Origin: Rhizobium sp. EC-SD404
Lineage (GTDB): Bacteria > Pseudomonadota > Alphaproteobacteria > Rhizobiales > Rhizobiaceae
Reading direction: 5' to 3'
NCBI RefSeq assembly: GCF_902498825.1
Contig: NZ_LR701459.1
Coordinates: 514,527-578,526, forward strand
Length of the DNA: 64,000 nucleotides
This document shows positions 8,250 to 19,382 of the stretch, piece after piece; position 1 is the stretch's first letter, and each line of letters begins with the position of its first letter. The notes beneath the pieces were generated by a model that had not been told where the DNA came from, searched no databases, and saw nothing but the letters and a program-made list of their open reading frames with translations. The position numbers and the translations under genes are program-made.

Positions 8250-9845
8250 CTATTTCGACAGGCGCTCGATCTCGGCACGTTGCGCCTGCATGAGCTTGAA
8301 GATCGCATAGTCGCGGTCGAAGCGGTTCGTCATGGCGGGATCTGGATGGCGGACGGTCCCGGGCTTGATCATAGCGCTGCAGCAGGCCGCAAGCGTGTCG
8401 TGCCACCCCGCGGCGGAGGCGGCGGTCATGGCGGTGCCGAGCAACATCGCGTCTTCGGCGGCAGGCGTCACAGTGTTGCAGCCGGTCGCATCAGCATAAA
8501 GCGCCATCAGCACCGGGTTGCGCGTATGGCCGCCGACGACATGCATCGTGTCGATCAAAAGACCGTTCTCGTTCATCGCCTCGACGATCTGGCGAATCCC
8601 AAGCGCGATGGAGACGGCGGTGCGCCAATAGAGCCGGCAAAGGCTGTCGAACGACGTGTCGATCGACAGTCCGCTGACGACACCCAATGCGTGCGGATCG
8701 CCAAGGGGGGAGCGGTTGCCGTGAAAGTCCGGCAGGATATGCATGCGGCCGCCGAGGTCCGGCCCTTCAACCACGAGCAGTTCGGCAATGCGGGCACAGA
8801 TGCGCCGATGCGCGGCCTTGTCGGGCTTGAGGCCGCTTCCGTGCGTTTCGATGATGTGATCGAGGAGGCCGCCGCTCACCGATTGGCCTCCCTCGGACAA
8901 CCAGAAATCGGGAAGTGCGGCGCCGAGATACGGACCCCAGATGCCGTGGATAGGCCGCGGGCTCTGTGTTAGGGCCGTGACGCAGCTTGAGGTTCCGGCG
9001 ATGAGCGCCACGCGGCGCTTCATCTCGGTAGCGTCGCCGGCATAGCCACCCAAGGCGCCAAGCGCACCAGCATGGGCGTCGATCAAGCCGACGCCGACCT
9101 GGCAATCGACGGTCAGTCCCAAGTCTTGAGCCGCTTGCGCCGTGAGTGGGCCGAGATTGGCGCCGACAGGCGCAGCCTTCGCCGGCAGGCCGCCTTGGGC
9201 CGTCATGTCCTCGATGCCGATCGCAGCGAGATAGTCATGCGCCCATGGCGAGGTGTCGTGAGCCAGAAACGTCCATTTGCAGGTGAGCGTGCATTGGGAG
9301 CGCGCGGTGGAGCCCGAGGCTTTCCATGTGAGGAAATCCACCAGGTCCAGAAAAAGGGCGCTCGCCTGCCAGCTTCCGGGAAGGTTGCGCTTGATCCAGG
9401 CGAGCTTCGGCGTCGCCATCTCGGGCGAGATGGTGCCGCCTGCATAGTCCACCACGCGGTGCCGCGTTGCCGTGGCCTCGTCGGCTTCTGCGATCGCCCG
9501 GTGATCAAGCCAGGCGATCGTGTCCCAGCGTGCGTCGCCGGTGGTCGAGACGGTGACCGGCTCGCTGCTCTTGCCCCGCAGCACAATGGAGCATGTCGCA
9601 TCGAAGCCGATGCCTGCGACGTCCTCGGCCGGAATGCCGGCTTCCGTGACGGCATCGCGGACGGCTCGGCAGACAGCGTTCCAGATGTCGTCGGAATCAT
9701 GCTCGGCGTGGCCGGGAAGCGGGCGAAGCATGACGATCGGATGCTCGGTGCGCGCGTGGATGTTGCCATGCGCATCGAAAATGCCGGCGCGGGCACTCCC
9801 GGTCCCGACATCGACCGCAGCGACGAATGCGCGCTTCACCAACAC
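8250..9845 (-). CDS. FGGY-family pentulose/xylulose-type carbohydrate kinase
   Basis: 531 residues from a GTG start. The N-terminal ATPase motif AAVDVGTGSARAGIFD (about 9-24) and the C-terminal phosphate-binding segment with VVGGHTRNPVLM (about 440-451) mark the FGGY family; the length is nearer ribulokinase/D-ribulokinase members (about 530-560) than xylulokinase (about 490). It would phosphorylate the ketopentose or ketohexose made by the polyol dehydrogenases upstream. It is the last gene of the minus-strand operon, ten bases after the HAD gene. The exact sugar (xylulose, ribulose or fructose) is not determinable. Confidence 0.88.
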   Translation of the reverse strand: MLVKRAFVAAVDVGTGSARAGIFDAHGNIHARTEHPIVMLRPLPGHAEHDSDDIWNAVCRAVRDAVTEAGIPAEDVAGIGFDATCSIVLRGKSSEPVTVSTTGDARWDTIAWLDHRAIAEADEATATRHRVVDYAGGTISPEMATPKLAWIKRNLPGSWQASALFLDLVDFLTWKASGSTARSQCTLTCKWTFLAHDTSPWAHDYLAAIGIEDMTAQGGLPAKAAPVGANLGPLTAQAAQDLGLTVDCQVGVGLIDAHAGALGALGGYAGDATEMKRRVALIAGTSSCVTALTQSPRPIHGIWGPYLGAALPDFWLSEGGQSVSGGLLDHIIETHGSGLKPDKAAHRRICARIAELLVVEGPDLGGRMHILPDFHGNRSPLGDPHALGVVSGLSIDTSFDSLCRLYWRTAVSIALGIRQIVEAMNENGLLIDTMHVVGGHTRNPVLMALYADATGCNTVTPAAEDAMLLGTAMTAASAAGWHDTLAACCSAMIKPGTVRHPDPAMTNRFDRDYAIFKLMQAQRAEIERLSK

Positions 9846-9855
9846 AACTTTCCCG

Positions 9856-10551
9856 TCAGGTTCTGGTCCCCAGCAGCGCTGGAAGTTCGCGCATGTTATC
9901 GAATATCAAGTCTGGCTCAAGGGCGGCGACACGGGCGTGAAGATCGAACTGCGCCGCGTGGGATCCTCCCGTGAAGGCAAAAACCCGCATTCCTGCGCGT
10001 TTGGCGGCTTCCACGCCGGGCGCGCTGTCTTCCACGACGAGGCACTTTGCGGGGTCCACGCCCATTGCAGCCGCAGCGTGCAGGAAAAGATCGGGCGCGG
10101 GCTTGCCGTTCGCGACCATCGTGGCGCTGAAGATGTGCGGAGAGAGCCGGTCGAGGAGGCCGGTGACTTCGAGCGACAGGGCGATGCGTTCCGGTTGACT
10201 GGAAGAGGCGACGCAACAAGGCATCGACAAATTCTGGAGCGCCTCGGCAATGCCCTCGATGGGCTGAAGGTCGCTGCGGAAGCGCTTGTAGAGCGCGCCG
10301 CGCATGGCTTCGAGATGCTCCTGCGTCACCGCGATGCCCGGATCTTCGCCGAGAGCGGTGCAGATGCTCGCCATGCTTTTTCCGAGAAAGCGCTCATAGG
10401 CGGCCTGTTCGGTCAGCTCGAAACCGATATCGGCGACGAGGTCGATCAGCACGGCGATGGAAATCGGCTCGCTGTCGACGAGGACGCCATCGCAATCGAA
10501 AATCACGAGATCCGGCTGATAGTTCGAACGGGCGCTGATCTCGATCGCCAA
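9856..10551 (-). CDS. HAD-IA family hydrolase (beta-phosphoglucomutase/sugar-phosphatase type)
   Basis: 231 residues from TTG at 10551, which follows GGGGGCG just after the mtlK stop; the alternative TTG at 10614 lacks a Shine-Dalgarno and overlaps mtlK by 52 bases. HAD motif I is VIFDCDGVLVDSE (near residue 16), motif II is CCVASSS, and motif III/IV is KPAPDLFL followed by CLVVEDSAPGV. A helical cap lies between I and II, as in beta-phosphoglucomutase and small sugar phosphatases. Position in the polyol operon suggests dephosphorylation or isomerisation of a dead-end sugar phosphate. Confidence 0.85.
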   Translation of the reverse strand: MAIEISARSNYQPDLVIFDCDGVLVDSEPISIAVLIDLVADIGFELTEQAAYERFLGKSMASICTALGEDPGIAVTQEHLEAMRGALYKRFRSDLQPIEGIAEALQNLSMPCCVASSSQPERIALSLEVTGLLDRLSPHIFSATMVANGKPAPDLFLHAAAAMGVDPAKCLVVEDSAPGVEAAKRAGMRVFAFTGGSHAAQFDLHARVAALEPDLIFDNMRELPALLGTRT

Positions 10552-10562
10552 GGCTTCGCCCC

Positions 10563-12038
10563 CTATGCGTCTTTCAGGAAAGTCTGCAGCGTCGCTTTCG
10601 TGCCGTCGCGCCAAAGTGCCGCCAGATGATCCGCGAACGCCTTGGTGAAGACCGGATTCGTGCTGACCGATCCGAAGATGTCGGAGAGCGCCAGAAACTT
10701 TGATGGGTCGTCACGCGCGGCGAGTGCTGCCGCCTTCAGCCGTTCATGGCTGGCATCGTTGGCCGGAATGACGCGGCCGCTATCGGACGTTCCGGCGCAG
10801 TAACGGCACCACAGTGCCGAAACCAGCGCGAGGCCATTGACGGACTTGCCCGCCTGCAGCCGATCGGCGGTGGAAGGCAGGATGAATTTGGGTTGGCGGT
10901 TGGAGCCGTCGAGGCACAGCCGCGCAACGGTATCGCCGATCTTGGGATTGGCGAAGCGGCGCTCAATGAGGGCGAAATAATCCTGCAGGTCCGTATCCGG
11001 CACCGGCGGGACGCAGGGAATGATCTCCTCGCGCTCGACCTTTTGCAAAAATCCGCGCACCAGCGGGTCTTCCATCGCTTCATGGACGAAATGAATGTCC
11101 ATCAGGGCGGCCGGATAGGCGATCGTCGCATGGCCGCCATTGAGGATGCGGATCTTCATCAGTTCGTATGGCGCGACATTGTCGACGAAGGTGACGCCGA
11201 CATCCTCGAGCGCAGGGCGCCCGGCCGGGAACTTGTCCTCGAGCACCCACTGCTTGAAGTCTTCGCAGAAGACCGGCCATGCGTCCTCGATGCCGAATTC
11301 ACTGGCAAGAATGCCGATCTCGCGTTCGCCCGTCGCCGGGGTGATGCGGTCGACCATCCCGTTCGGAAAAGCGACATTGGCGCGAACCCATTGGGCGAGA
11401 TCCGGGTCGAACTGGTCGGCAAGACCCGCGACGGCGTTTTCGGTCACATGGCCGTTGCCGGGGATGTTGTCGCAGGACATGACGGTGAAGGCGGGCGTTC
11501 CGGCCTTCCGCCGTGCAGCGAGACCCGCGAGGATGAGCCCGAACACAGTTTTCGGCGTGGCCGGATTTTCGGCGTCATGGCGCATGTCGGGATGGTCGGG
11601 ATCGAAGCGACCGGAGGCGGGATCGATATAGTAGCCGCCCTCGGTGATGGTGAGAGAGACGATGCGGATCGCCGGATCGGCGAGCTTCTCGATGATCGCC
11701 GCTGCATGTCCGGGCTCAATATAGTCGACCATGGCGCCGGTCACGCGCGCGGTGGATTTGTCGGCTTCCTGTTCGACCACGGTCGTCAGGTAGTCCTGTT
11801 GCTCCAGCTTCTCGCGCAGCGCCTCGTCGGAGGCCAGTATGCCGGCGCCGACGATCGCGAAATCGCGGTCGCGCCCCTGGTTGAAGAGATCGTCGAGATA
11901 GACCGCCTGGTGGGCGCGGTGGAAATTGCCGATGCCGAAATGGAGAATGCCAGGCGACAGCGCCGCGCGGTCATAGGCCGGGAGATCGGCCTTTCCCTGA
12001 AGGTCCGGCAACGTGGCGAGCGATGGTTTGGTCAGCAT
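10563..12038 (-). CDS. mtlK: Mannitol 2-dehydrogenase (long-chain polyol dehydrogenase)
   Basis: 491 residues from the ATG at 12038, chosen over ATG at 12047 because GAGGA lies about ten bases before it but abuts the earlier codon. The family signature GIGNFHRAHQAVYLDDL is near residue 35, and the catalytic Lys-Asn-His set sits in the MKIRILNGGHATI segment. It oxidises D-mannitol (often also arabitol or sorbitol) to the ketose with NAD. It lies between the SDR sorbitol dehydrogenase and the HAD gene, the order of the Rhodobacter polyol operon. Confidence 0.92.
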   Translation of the reverse strand: MLTKPSLATLPDLQGKADLPAYDRAALSPGILHFGIGNFHRAHQAVYLDDLFNQGRDRDFAIVGAGILASDEALREKLEQQDYLTTVVEQEADKSTARVTGAMVDYIEPGHAAAIIEKLADPAIRIVSLTITEGGYYIDPASGRFDPDHPDMRHDAENPATPKTVFGLILAGLAARRKAGTPAFTVMSCDNIPGNGHVTENAVAGLADQFDPDLAQWVRANVAFPNGMVDRITPATGEREIGILASEFGIEDAWPVFCEDFKQWVLEDKFPAGRPALEDVGVTFVDNVAPYELMKIRILNGGHATIAYPAALMDIHFVHEAMEDPLVRGFLQKVEREEIIPCVPPVPDTDLQDYFALIERRFANPKIGDTVARLCLDGSNRQPKFILPSTADRLQAGKSVNGLALVSALWCRYCAGTSDSGRVIPANDASHERLKAAALAARDDPSKFLALSDIFGSVSTNPVFTKAFADHLAALWRDGTKATLQTFLKDA

Positions 12039-12073
12039 TATTTTCATTCCTCAAACGCAGCCTTCAAGGCGCG

Positions 12074-12843
12074 TCAGCTCATCCAGTTGCCGCCGTCGAC
12101 ATTGTAGGTCTGGGCCACGACATATTCGCTTTCAGGGCCGGCGAGGAAAATCGCCATGCCGACGAGATCGTCGGCGGTTCCCATGCGGCCGAAAGGGACT
12201 TCCGCACCCACGAGGCGCTTCTTTTCGCCACGCGGCCGGTTCTCGTACTGGGCAAAGAGCGCGTCTACGCCGTCCCAGTGCTCGCCATCCACGACGCCCG
12301 GGGCGATCGCGTTGACGTTGATGCGGTGGTGGATCAGGTTCAGCCCGGCGGATTGGGTGAGGCTGATGACCGCCGCCTTCGATGCGCAATAGACGGCGAC
12401 GAGCGCTTCGCCGCGGCGGCCGGCCTGGCTTGCCATGTTGATGATGCGACCGGGGCGGTCCTGCGCGATCATGGAGCGCGCAGCCGCCTGCATCATGAAG
12501 AGCGTCCCGGACACGTTGATGCGGAAGACGCGGTCGAAGCTTTCGCGCGTAATGTCGACGATCGGCGCGAGATCGAATATGGCGGCGTTGTTGACGAGAA
12601 TGTCGAGGCCGCCGCAGCGCGCTTCCACGGCGGAGATCGCCGCGTCGATCGATGCCTGGTCGGTCACGTCGAGGGCCACCGCGTAGGCTCCTTCGCCGAT
12701 CTCCGCCGCGGTCTTTTCAGCGCGCTCGACATCGATATCGGCGATCGCCACCGTTGCGCCCTCGCGGATATAGGCTTCCGCGAAGGTGCGGCCGATGCCG
12801 CGCGCCGACCCCGTGATCAGCGCGGATTTTCCTCCCAATCGCT

Positions 12844-12847
<4 letters not shown>
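12074..12847 (-). CDS. smoS: Sorbitol/galactitol dehydrogenase (short-chain dehydrogenase)
   Basis: 257 residues, classical SDR. The cofactor motif TGSARGIG is at about 12-19, NNAA at about 86-89, and the active site is the Ser of NMASQAG with Tyr and Lys of YCASK (about 153-157). The C-terminus (GGNWMS) agrees with sorbitol dehydrogenases of the SmoS/PolS group. It oxidises D-sorbitol to D-fructose, or galactitol to tagatose. ATG overlaps the stop of the ATPase gene (ATGA at 12844-12847), so it is co-translated with the transporter. Confidence 0.9.
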
Positions 12848-13857
<1,010 letters not shown>

Positions 13858-13869
13858 TGTCTGTCTTCC

Positions 13870-14700
<831 letters not shown>

Positions 14701-14713
14701 GATCTCAATCCCT

Positions 14714-15586
14714 TCAAGCGTCGAGGTTCTTGCCGATGATACGGACAAGGAAGAAGGCAACGATGTTGGCGAGAATGACCGCCACGATCCCGCCGGCGGA
14801 TGCGCCGCCCACATCGAACTGCAGAAGTGCCTGGCTGTAGACGAGATACGGAATGTTCGTCGTCTGCAGGCCCGGTCCGCCCGATGTCGTCACGTAGATC
14901 TCGGCGAAGATGGAGAGCAGGAAGATCGTCTGGATCAGGATGACGACCGTGATGGCGCGCGCCATGTGCGGCAGCGTGATGTACCAGAAGATCGACAATG
15001 CGCCGGCGCCGTCCATCTCGGCGGCTTCCTTCTGCTCTTCCGACAGCGACTGAAGCGCAGTCAAAAGAATGAGCGTCGCGAAGGGCAGCCATTGCCAGGC
15101 GACGATGATGATGATGGCGGTCAGAGGCGCGTTGGAGAACCAGTCGATCGCGCCGATGCCGATCCAGTTGAGAAACTGACCGATGACGCCGTAGACCGGG
15201 TTCATCATCATGTTCTTCCAGACGAGCGCGGCGACGGTCGGCATTACGAAGAAGGGTGCGATGACCAGAAGGCGCACGATGTTGACGCCGTAGAAGACCT
15301 GGTCGAGCAGAAGCGCAAGAAGGATACCGCCGCAGACGGTGATGAGAAGAACACCGACGACCAGCGTCAGCGTGTTGCGCAGCGCCGTGAAGAAGGCCGG
15401 GTCGGTCAGGAAAAAGCGGTAGTTCGTCAGGCCGATGAACGGTGTTTCGGCGGGATTGAATAGATTGTAGTTCAGTGTCGAGAAATAGAGCGTCAGCGAC
15501 AGCGGCACGATCATCCAGATCAGCAGGGCGATGACGGCGGGCGCCATCATCAGGCGTGCGGCGGATTTCGTCTGCAGGGTTGCCAT
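14714..15586 (-). CDS. smoF: Polyol ABC transporter permease (MalF-like)
   Basis: 290 residues with six membrane helices, the first at about 14-36 (MMAPAVIALLIWMIVPLSLT). The EAA loop is EAAEMDGAGALSIFWYITLP near residue 190. Encoded between the binding-protein gene and the second permease, as in MalEFGK-type systems. The 231 bases before it contain an intercistronic stem-loop and a dispersed repeat, so its level is probably lower than that of the binding protein. Confidence 0.92.
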   Translation of the reverse strand: MATLQTKSAARLMMAPAVIALLIWMIVPLSLTLYFSTLNYNLFNPAETPFIGLTNYRFFLTDPAFFTALRNTLTLVVGVLLITVCGGILLALLLDQVFYGVNIVRLLVIAPFFVMPTVAALVWKNMMMNPVYGVIGQFLNWIGIGAIDWFSNAPLTAIIIIVAWQWLPFATLILLTALQSLSEEQKEAAEMDGAGALSIFWYITLPHMARAITVVILIQTIFLLSIFAEIYVTTSGGPGLQTTNIPYLVYSQALLQFDVGGASAGGIVAVILANIVAFFLVRIIGKNLDA

Positions 15587-15630
15587 GGCAAGGCCGTCCT
15601 CGGCGGATCGCTATCGATTGCTGCGCAAAG

Positions 15631-15701
15631 CTGGAGCGGTTCCAGGTGAAGTTGAAACCGGTTCACCGTTTGGAAACGCGATAAATCAAAAACTTGGAGC
15701 G
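15631..15701. repeat. Dispersed palindromic intergenic repeat of rhizobial type
   Basis: A near-palindrome centred on AACCGGTT: TTCCAGGTGAA on one side faces TTCACCGTTTGGAA on the other, and TGGAGCG occurs at both ends (15632-15638 and 15695-15701 region). The interior ATAAATCAAAAACTTGGAGC is characteristic of short repeats found many times between genes in Rhizobiales genomes. Only this copy is seen in the window. It lies between the binding-protein gene and the first permease gene. Confidence 0.55.
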
Positions 15702-15775
15702 ATTGAGCTGTTCGAAGAAGAACGAAATTGCTCAAGCTCGGGTGCCGGAAGGTCTTAGCTGCCGACAGAAGATAA

Positions 15776-15809
15776 ATCCCGCCCGACGGAGGATCTGGCC
15801 GGGCGGGAT
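15776..15809 (-). terminator. Intercistronic stem-loop after the polyol-binding protein gene
   Basis: A perfect 10-base inverted repeat (ATCCCGCCCG and its complement) around a 14-base loop, starting 8 bases after the binding-protein stop on the minus strand, followed by TTATCTTCTG, a weak T-tract. Such structures downstream of substrate-binding protein genes protect the upstream message or partly terminate, giving excess binding protein over membrane components. Confidence 0.55.
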
Positions 15810-15817
15810 CGGGCGGC

Positions 15818-17140
15818 TTACTGAATGTAGCCGGCCCGTGTCATTTCGCGCACGGCTGCCTGCTGAGCGGCCTGAAGCGCCTGGGTCACGTCCATGCTGC
15901 CGGAGACGGCTGCGGCCATCTGCTGGCCGACCGCGGTGCCAAGTCCCTGGAACTCGGGGATGGCTGCGAACTGCAGGCCGACATAGGGCTTGTCGTCGGT
16001 GATCGACGGGTCGGCATTGTTGATCGCGGCGAGCGTCTGCTCGGCGAACGGTGCCTCGGACGTGTACTGCTCGTTTTCATAGAGCGAGGTGCGCGTGCCG
16101 GGGGGAACGTTCGACCAGCCTTCGTTCTCGGCGACCAGTTCGAGATAGGCCTTCGAGGTTGCCCAGGAGATGAAGGTCTCGGCAGCTTCTGCCTTCTGCG
16201 AGCCAGCCGGGATCGCGAGCGACCAAGCCCAGAGCCAGTTGGCACCCTGGTTCGGGCAGTTCTCGATGCCGCACGGGAACGGCGCGAAGCCGACATTCTC
16301 GGCAACCTGGCTTTCTTCAGGGTTGGTGACGAAGGATGCGGCGACGGTCGCGTCCATCCACATGGCGCAACGGCCCTGGTTGAAGAGCGTCAGGTTCTCG
16401 TTGAAACCGTTGGAGGCTGCACCGGGAGGGCCGGACTCGGTCATCATCTCGACATACTGCGTCACCGCCGTCGTCCAGCCTTCGCTGTCGAACTGCGGCT
16501 GCCAGCTGGCGTCGAAATAGTTGGCGCCGTACGAGCGGGCCATGGACCCGAGGAAGGCCATGTTCTCGCCCCAGCCGGGCTTGCCGCGCAGGCAGATGCC
16601 GTAGACATCGTCATTGGCTTCGGAAATCTGGCGGGCGGCGTCGGCGATGAAGTCCCATGTGGGGGCTTCCGGCATTTCGATGCCGGCGGCTTCGAACAGG
16701 TCTGTGCGATAGAGCGTCATGGCGCTTTCCGCATAGAATGGTGCGGCATAGAGCGTGCCATCCGTGGAAAGCGCTTCACGGATCGCGGGGATTAGATCGT
16801 CCACGTCATAGTCGTCGCCGAGGTTCTCGAGTGGGAGGAGCCAGTCGTTCTCTGCCCAGATCGGTACTTCGTAAGTGCCGATCGTCATGATGTCGAACTG
16901 GCCGCCATTGGTGGCGATGTCGGTGGTGACGCGCTGGCGCAGCACGTTTTCTTCCAGTGTGACCCAGTTCAGCTGGATATCCGGATGCGCTTCGGTGAAG
17001 GCGTCTGTCAGACCCTGCATACGGATCATGTCGCCGTTATTCACCGTCGCGATCGTCAGCGTCTCCTGTGCCGACGCGCCTGCGGTGGTTCCGACCAGCA
17101 GTGCCGCGCAGGTGGCGAGAAGCGAAAACCTGTGTCTCAT
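15818..17140 (-). CDS. smoE: Polyol ABC transporter substrate-binding protein
   Basis: 440 residues from ATG at 17140, preceded by GGGAGGAACTC; the upstream in-frame start would add ten unrelated residues. A Sec signal peptide (MRHRFSLLATCAALLVG... to ASAQ) is followed by a family 1 solute-binding fold beginning ETLTIATVNNGDM. Homologous to SmoE sorbitol/mannitol-binding proteins. Periplasmic. First structural gene of the operon. Confidence 0.92.
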   Translation of the reverse strand: MRHRFSLLATCAALLVGTTAGASAQETLTIATVNNGDMIRMQGLTDAFTEAHPDIQLNWVTLEENVLRQRVTTDIATNGGQFDIMTIGTYEVPIWAENDWLLPLENLGDDYDVDDLIPAIREALSTDGTLYAAPFYAESAMTLYRTDLFEAAGIEMPEAPTWDFIADAARQISEANDDVYGICLRGKPGWGENMAFLGSMARSYGANYFDASWQPQFDSEGWTTAVTQYVEMMTESGPPGAASNGFNENLTLFNQGRCAMWMDATVAASFVTNPEESQVAENVGFAPFPCGIENCPNQGANWLWAWSLAIPAGSQKAEAAETFISWATSKAYLELVAENEGWSNVPPGTRTSLYENEQYTSEAPFAEQTLAAINNADPSITDDKPYVGLQFAAIPEFQGLGTAVGQQMAAAVSGSMDVTQALQAAQQAAVREMTRAGYIQ

Positions 17141-17270
17141 GAGTTCCTCCCAGATGAGTGTCGCCGGCAACGGCTTTGAGCAATTGCCTATGCTGTGGGC
17201 AATTACTCACATCTTGCCAAGCGATGTCAACGTGGATTAGTCGCTGCAGCGCAGCATTGGCTGGGCAGCC

Positions 17271-18212
17271 TCAGTCGAGGAGGGCGGTGGCCGTGTCTTC
17301 GTCGGTGATCAGGCCGTTGATCAGCCGGCCTTTCAAGGCAGCGGCGATGCCGGGAAGCTTAAGCGGTCCTTTGGCGATGCCAACGACGATGCAGGTGTCG
17401 CGGGAGGGGATGGGCGAACTGGCGACCCGGTCGTTGATGATGCCGTCGATCTGATGGCCGTCGCGGTCGATTGCCCAGCCGACGATCTCGGCGACGGCGC
17501 CTGCAGCGTTCAGCTCTTCAAGTTCGACCGGACTGATGAAGCCATCGATCACAAGCGGTGCATCCGGCCCGAGATCGCCGATGCCGACAAAGGTGATATC
17601 CGCCGTCGCCGACAGTTTGAGCGTCGCCTGGATCATCGGCTGCTGATGCAGCAATTCGCGCTCGTGCATCGAAGATGCGATGACCGGCAGCGGCATGGGG
17701 AACGAACGGCACTTCACCTTGTCGGCCATGGTGAAGACGACGTTGTAGAATGCGGCCGAACCATCGGGTGCGATGTTGCCGGTCAGCGAGACGACCTTGT
17801 GCTGCGGGCAATCCATACTCGGCAGCTTTTCGATCGCAGCCTTCAGCGTGCGTCCCGTACCGATGGCGATCGTGACCGGTTCCGGCGCGGACAGGCGGCG
17901 CTCCAGTTCGGCGGCCGCGGCTTCGGCGACGCCGACCGTGGTTGACTGGGAACCCGGATCGCTCGGCACGACTTCGACCAGCTTCAGGTCGAAGCGCTTC
18001 TTCAACCGCTGTGCGAGCTCGAGGCAACTCGCGATCGGATGGTCGATCCGGACCTTGACGAGGCCCTCTTTGACGGCGAGCGAGACCAGACGCTGCGCCG
18101 ATTGCCGCGAGACGCCGAGCTTGCGGGCGATGTCGTCCTGGGTGTTGCCGGCGACGTAGTACAGCCAGCCGGCGCGGGCGGCATCATCGAGCCGCATGGT
18201 CGGTGTCGTCAT
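17271..18212 (-). CDS. smoC: SorC-family sugar-binding transcriptional regulator
   Basis: 313 residues from ATG at 18212 (GTG at 18236 possible). An N-terminal helix-turn-helix (NTQDDIARKLGVSRQSAQRLV, about 22-42) precedes a sugar-phosphate-binding SorC/DeoR-like domain (GTGRTLKAAIEKL region). It is encoded immediately upstream of the binding-protein gene, same strand, with a 130-base gap that probably carries the operon promoter and operator. Expected to respond to a polyol or its phosphate. Confidence 0.88.
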   Translation of the reverse strand: MTTPTMRLDDAARAGWLYYVAGNTQDDIARKLGVSRQSAQRLVSLAVKEGLVKVRIDHPIASCLELAQRLKKRFDLKLVEVVPSDPGSQSTTVGVAEAAAAELERRLSAPEPVTIAIGTGRTLKAAIEKLPSMDCPQHKVVSLTGNIAPDGSAAFYNVVFTMADKVKCRSFPMPLPVIASSMHERELLHQQPMIQATLKLSATADITFVGIGDLGPDAPLVIDGFISPVELEELNAAGAVAEIVGWAIDRDGHQIDGIINDRVASSPIPSRDTCIVVGIAKGPLKLPGIAAALKGRLINGLITDEDTATALLD

Positions 18213-18316
18213 CGGTGTGCGTTCTGCAAATTCCACATGTCATCTACGTATCCACGCGCGCGACGGCGCGCAATCGGGAACGCGTCGCCGTGGGCTCGAC
18301 GGGGGCGCCGGCAAGT

Positions 18317-18356
18317 CTGTCATCGAAACATCATCGATATGTCACGGACCTGTAAT
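18317..18356 (+). promoter_or_regulatory. PHO box array (predicted PhoB binding site)
   Basis: Four 7-mers repeat at exact 11-base spacing: CTGTCAT (18317), ACATCAT (18328), ATGTCAC (18339) and CTGTAAT (18350). The first is a perfect PHO-box half site and the others differ at one to three positions; 11-base direct repeats of CTGTCAT are the PhoB consensus. It ends 62 bases before the phnD start, so phosphate starvation probably induces the transporter. Confidence 0.7.
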
Positions 18357-18418
18357 CAACACGGTCAATAAGCCTGCAGCACCGCCGTTTGATGACCCGC
18401 CACGAAGAGGAAAAGCCC

Positions 18419-19366
18419 ATGAAACTGTTTGCCGCAGCACTCGCCCTTTCGGCTGCCTTCATCCTTCCCGCTCAAGCCCAGTTTGCGCTCGATTCTCGCT
18501 TCACGGATGCCGATGGGGACTTGATGGCCGATGTTCCGACCGAGGCCGCCGAGCTCGTCGACCCGGATACGCTGATCTTCACCTACACGCCCGTCGAAGA
18601 TCCGGCAGTCTATGCCGACGTATGGCAAGGCTTCATGGACCATCTGGCGGAAGCCACCGGCAAAGACGTCGAGTTCTTTCCGGTTCAGTCGAACGCAGCG
18701 CAGCTTGAAGCCATGCGTGCGGGTCGTCTGCACATCGCCGGCTTCAACACCGGCGGCAATCCGATCGCCGTCGCCTGCGCCGGCTTCCGCCCCTTTGCCA
18801 TGATGGCTGCCAATGACGGTTCGTTCGGCTACGAGATGGAAATCATCGTTCCTGCAGACAGCGAAGCGCAGGAAATCGAAGATCTGCGCGACGGCGAGAT
18901 CGCCTTCACGCAGGAAACATCGAATTCCGGCTTCAAGGCGCCTTCGGCCATTTTGTCGACCGAGTTCGACATGGTCGCCAACGAAGACTTTACTCCGGTG
19001 TTTTCCGGTTCGCACGACACGTCGATCCTTGGCGTGGCCAATGGCGACTATCCGGCCGCCGCGATCGCAAACTCGGTCATGACGCGCATGATCGAACGTG
19101 AAGTCGTGTCTCCCGACCAGATCCGCTCGATTTACCAGTCGGCGACCTTCCCCACGACGGGCTATGGCACGGTCTACAATTTGACGCCTGAGCTGCAGGA
19201 GCAGATCCGTGACGCGTTCTTCTCGTTCGAATGGGAAGGCTCTGCGCTTGCCGAAGAGTTCAGCGCTTCGGGTGAGGAGCAGTTCATCGAGATCAGCTTC
19301 CAGGAAGACTGGGAAGTGATCCGTCAGATCGACGAAGCAACAGGCGTCTCCTATTCCTGCCAGTAA
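18419..19366 (+). CDS. phnD: Phosphonate/phosphite ABC transporter substrate-binding protein
   Basis: 315 residues from ATG at 18419 after GAAGAGGAAAAGCCC. A signal peptide (MKLFAAALALSAAFILPAQA) precedes a PhnD-type fold with FTYTPVEDPAVYADVWQGF, VQSNAAQLEAMRAGRLH and the TSNSGFKAPSA ligand-loop pattern. Periplasmic. It heads phnDCEE; no C-P lyase genes are in the window, so the physiological ligand may be phosphonate, phosphite or phosphate. Confidence 0.9.
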   Translation: MKLFAAALALSAAFILPAQAQFALDSRFTDADGDLMADVPTEAAELVDPDTLIFTYTPVEDPAVYADVWQGFMDHLAEATGKDVEFFPVQSNAAQLEAMRAGRLHIAGFNTGGNPIAVACAGFRPFAMMAANDGSFGYEMEIIVPADSEAQEIEDLRDGEIAFTQETSNSGFKAPSAILSTEFDMVANEDFTPVFSGSHDTSILGVANGDYPAAAIANSVMTRMIEREVVSPDQIRSIYQSATFPTTGYGTVYNLTPELQEQIRDAFFSFEWEGSALAEEFSASGEEQFIEISFQEDWEVIRQIDEATGVSYSCQ

Positions 19367-19382
19367 GCTTCATCTGTCCTTC

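Noticed and set aside
9072..10629. Two overlapping long plus-strand frames of about 300 and 369 codons
   Set aside because: Shadows of the FGGY kinase and HAD genes, whose motifs are unambiguous on the minus strand.
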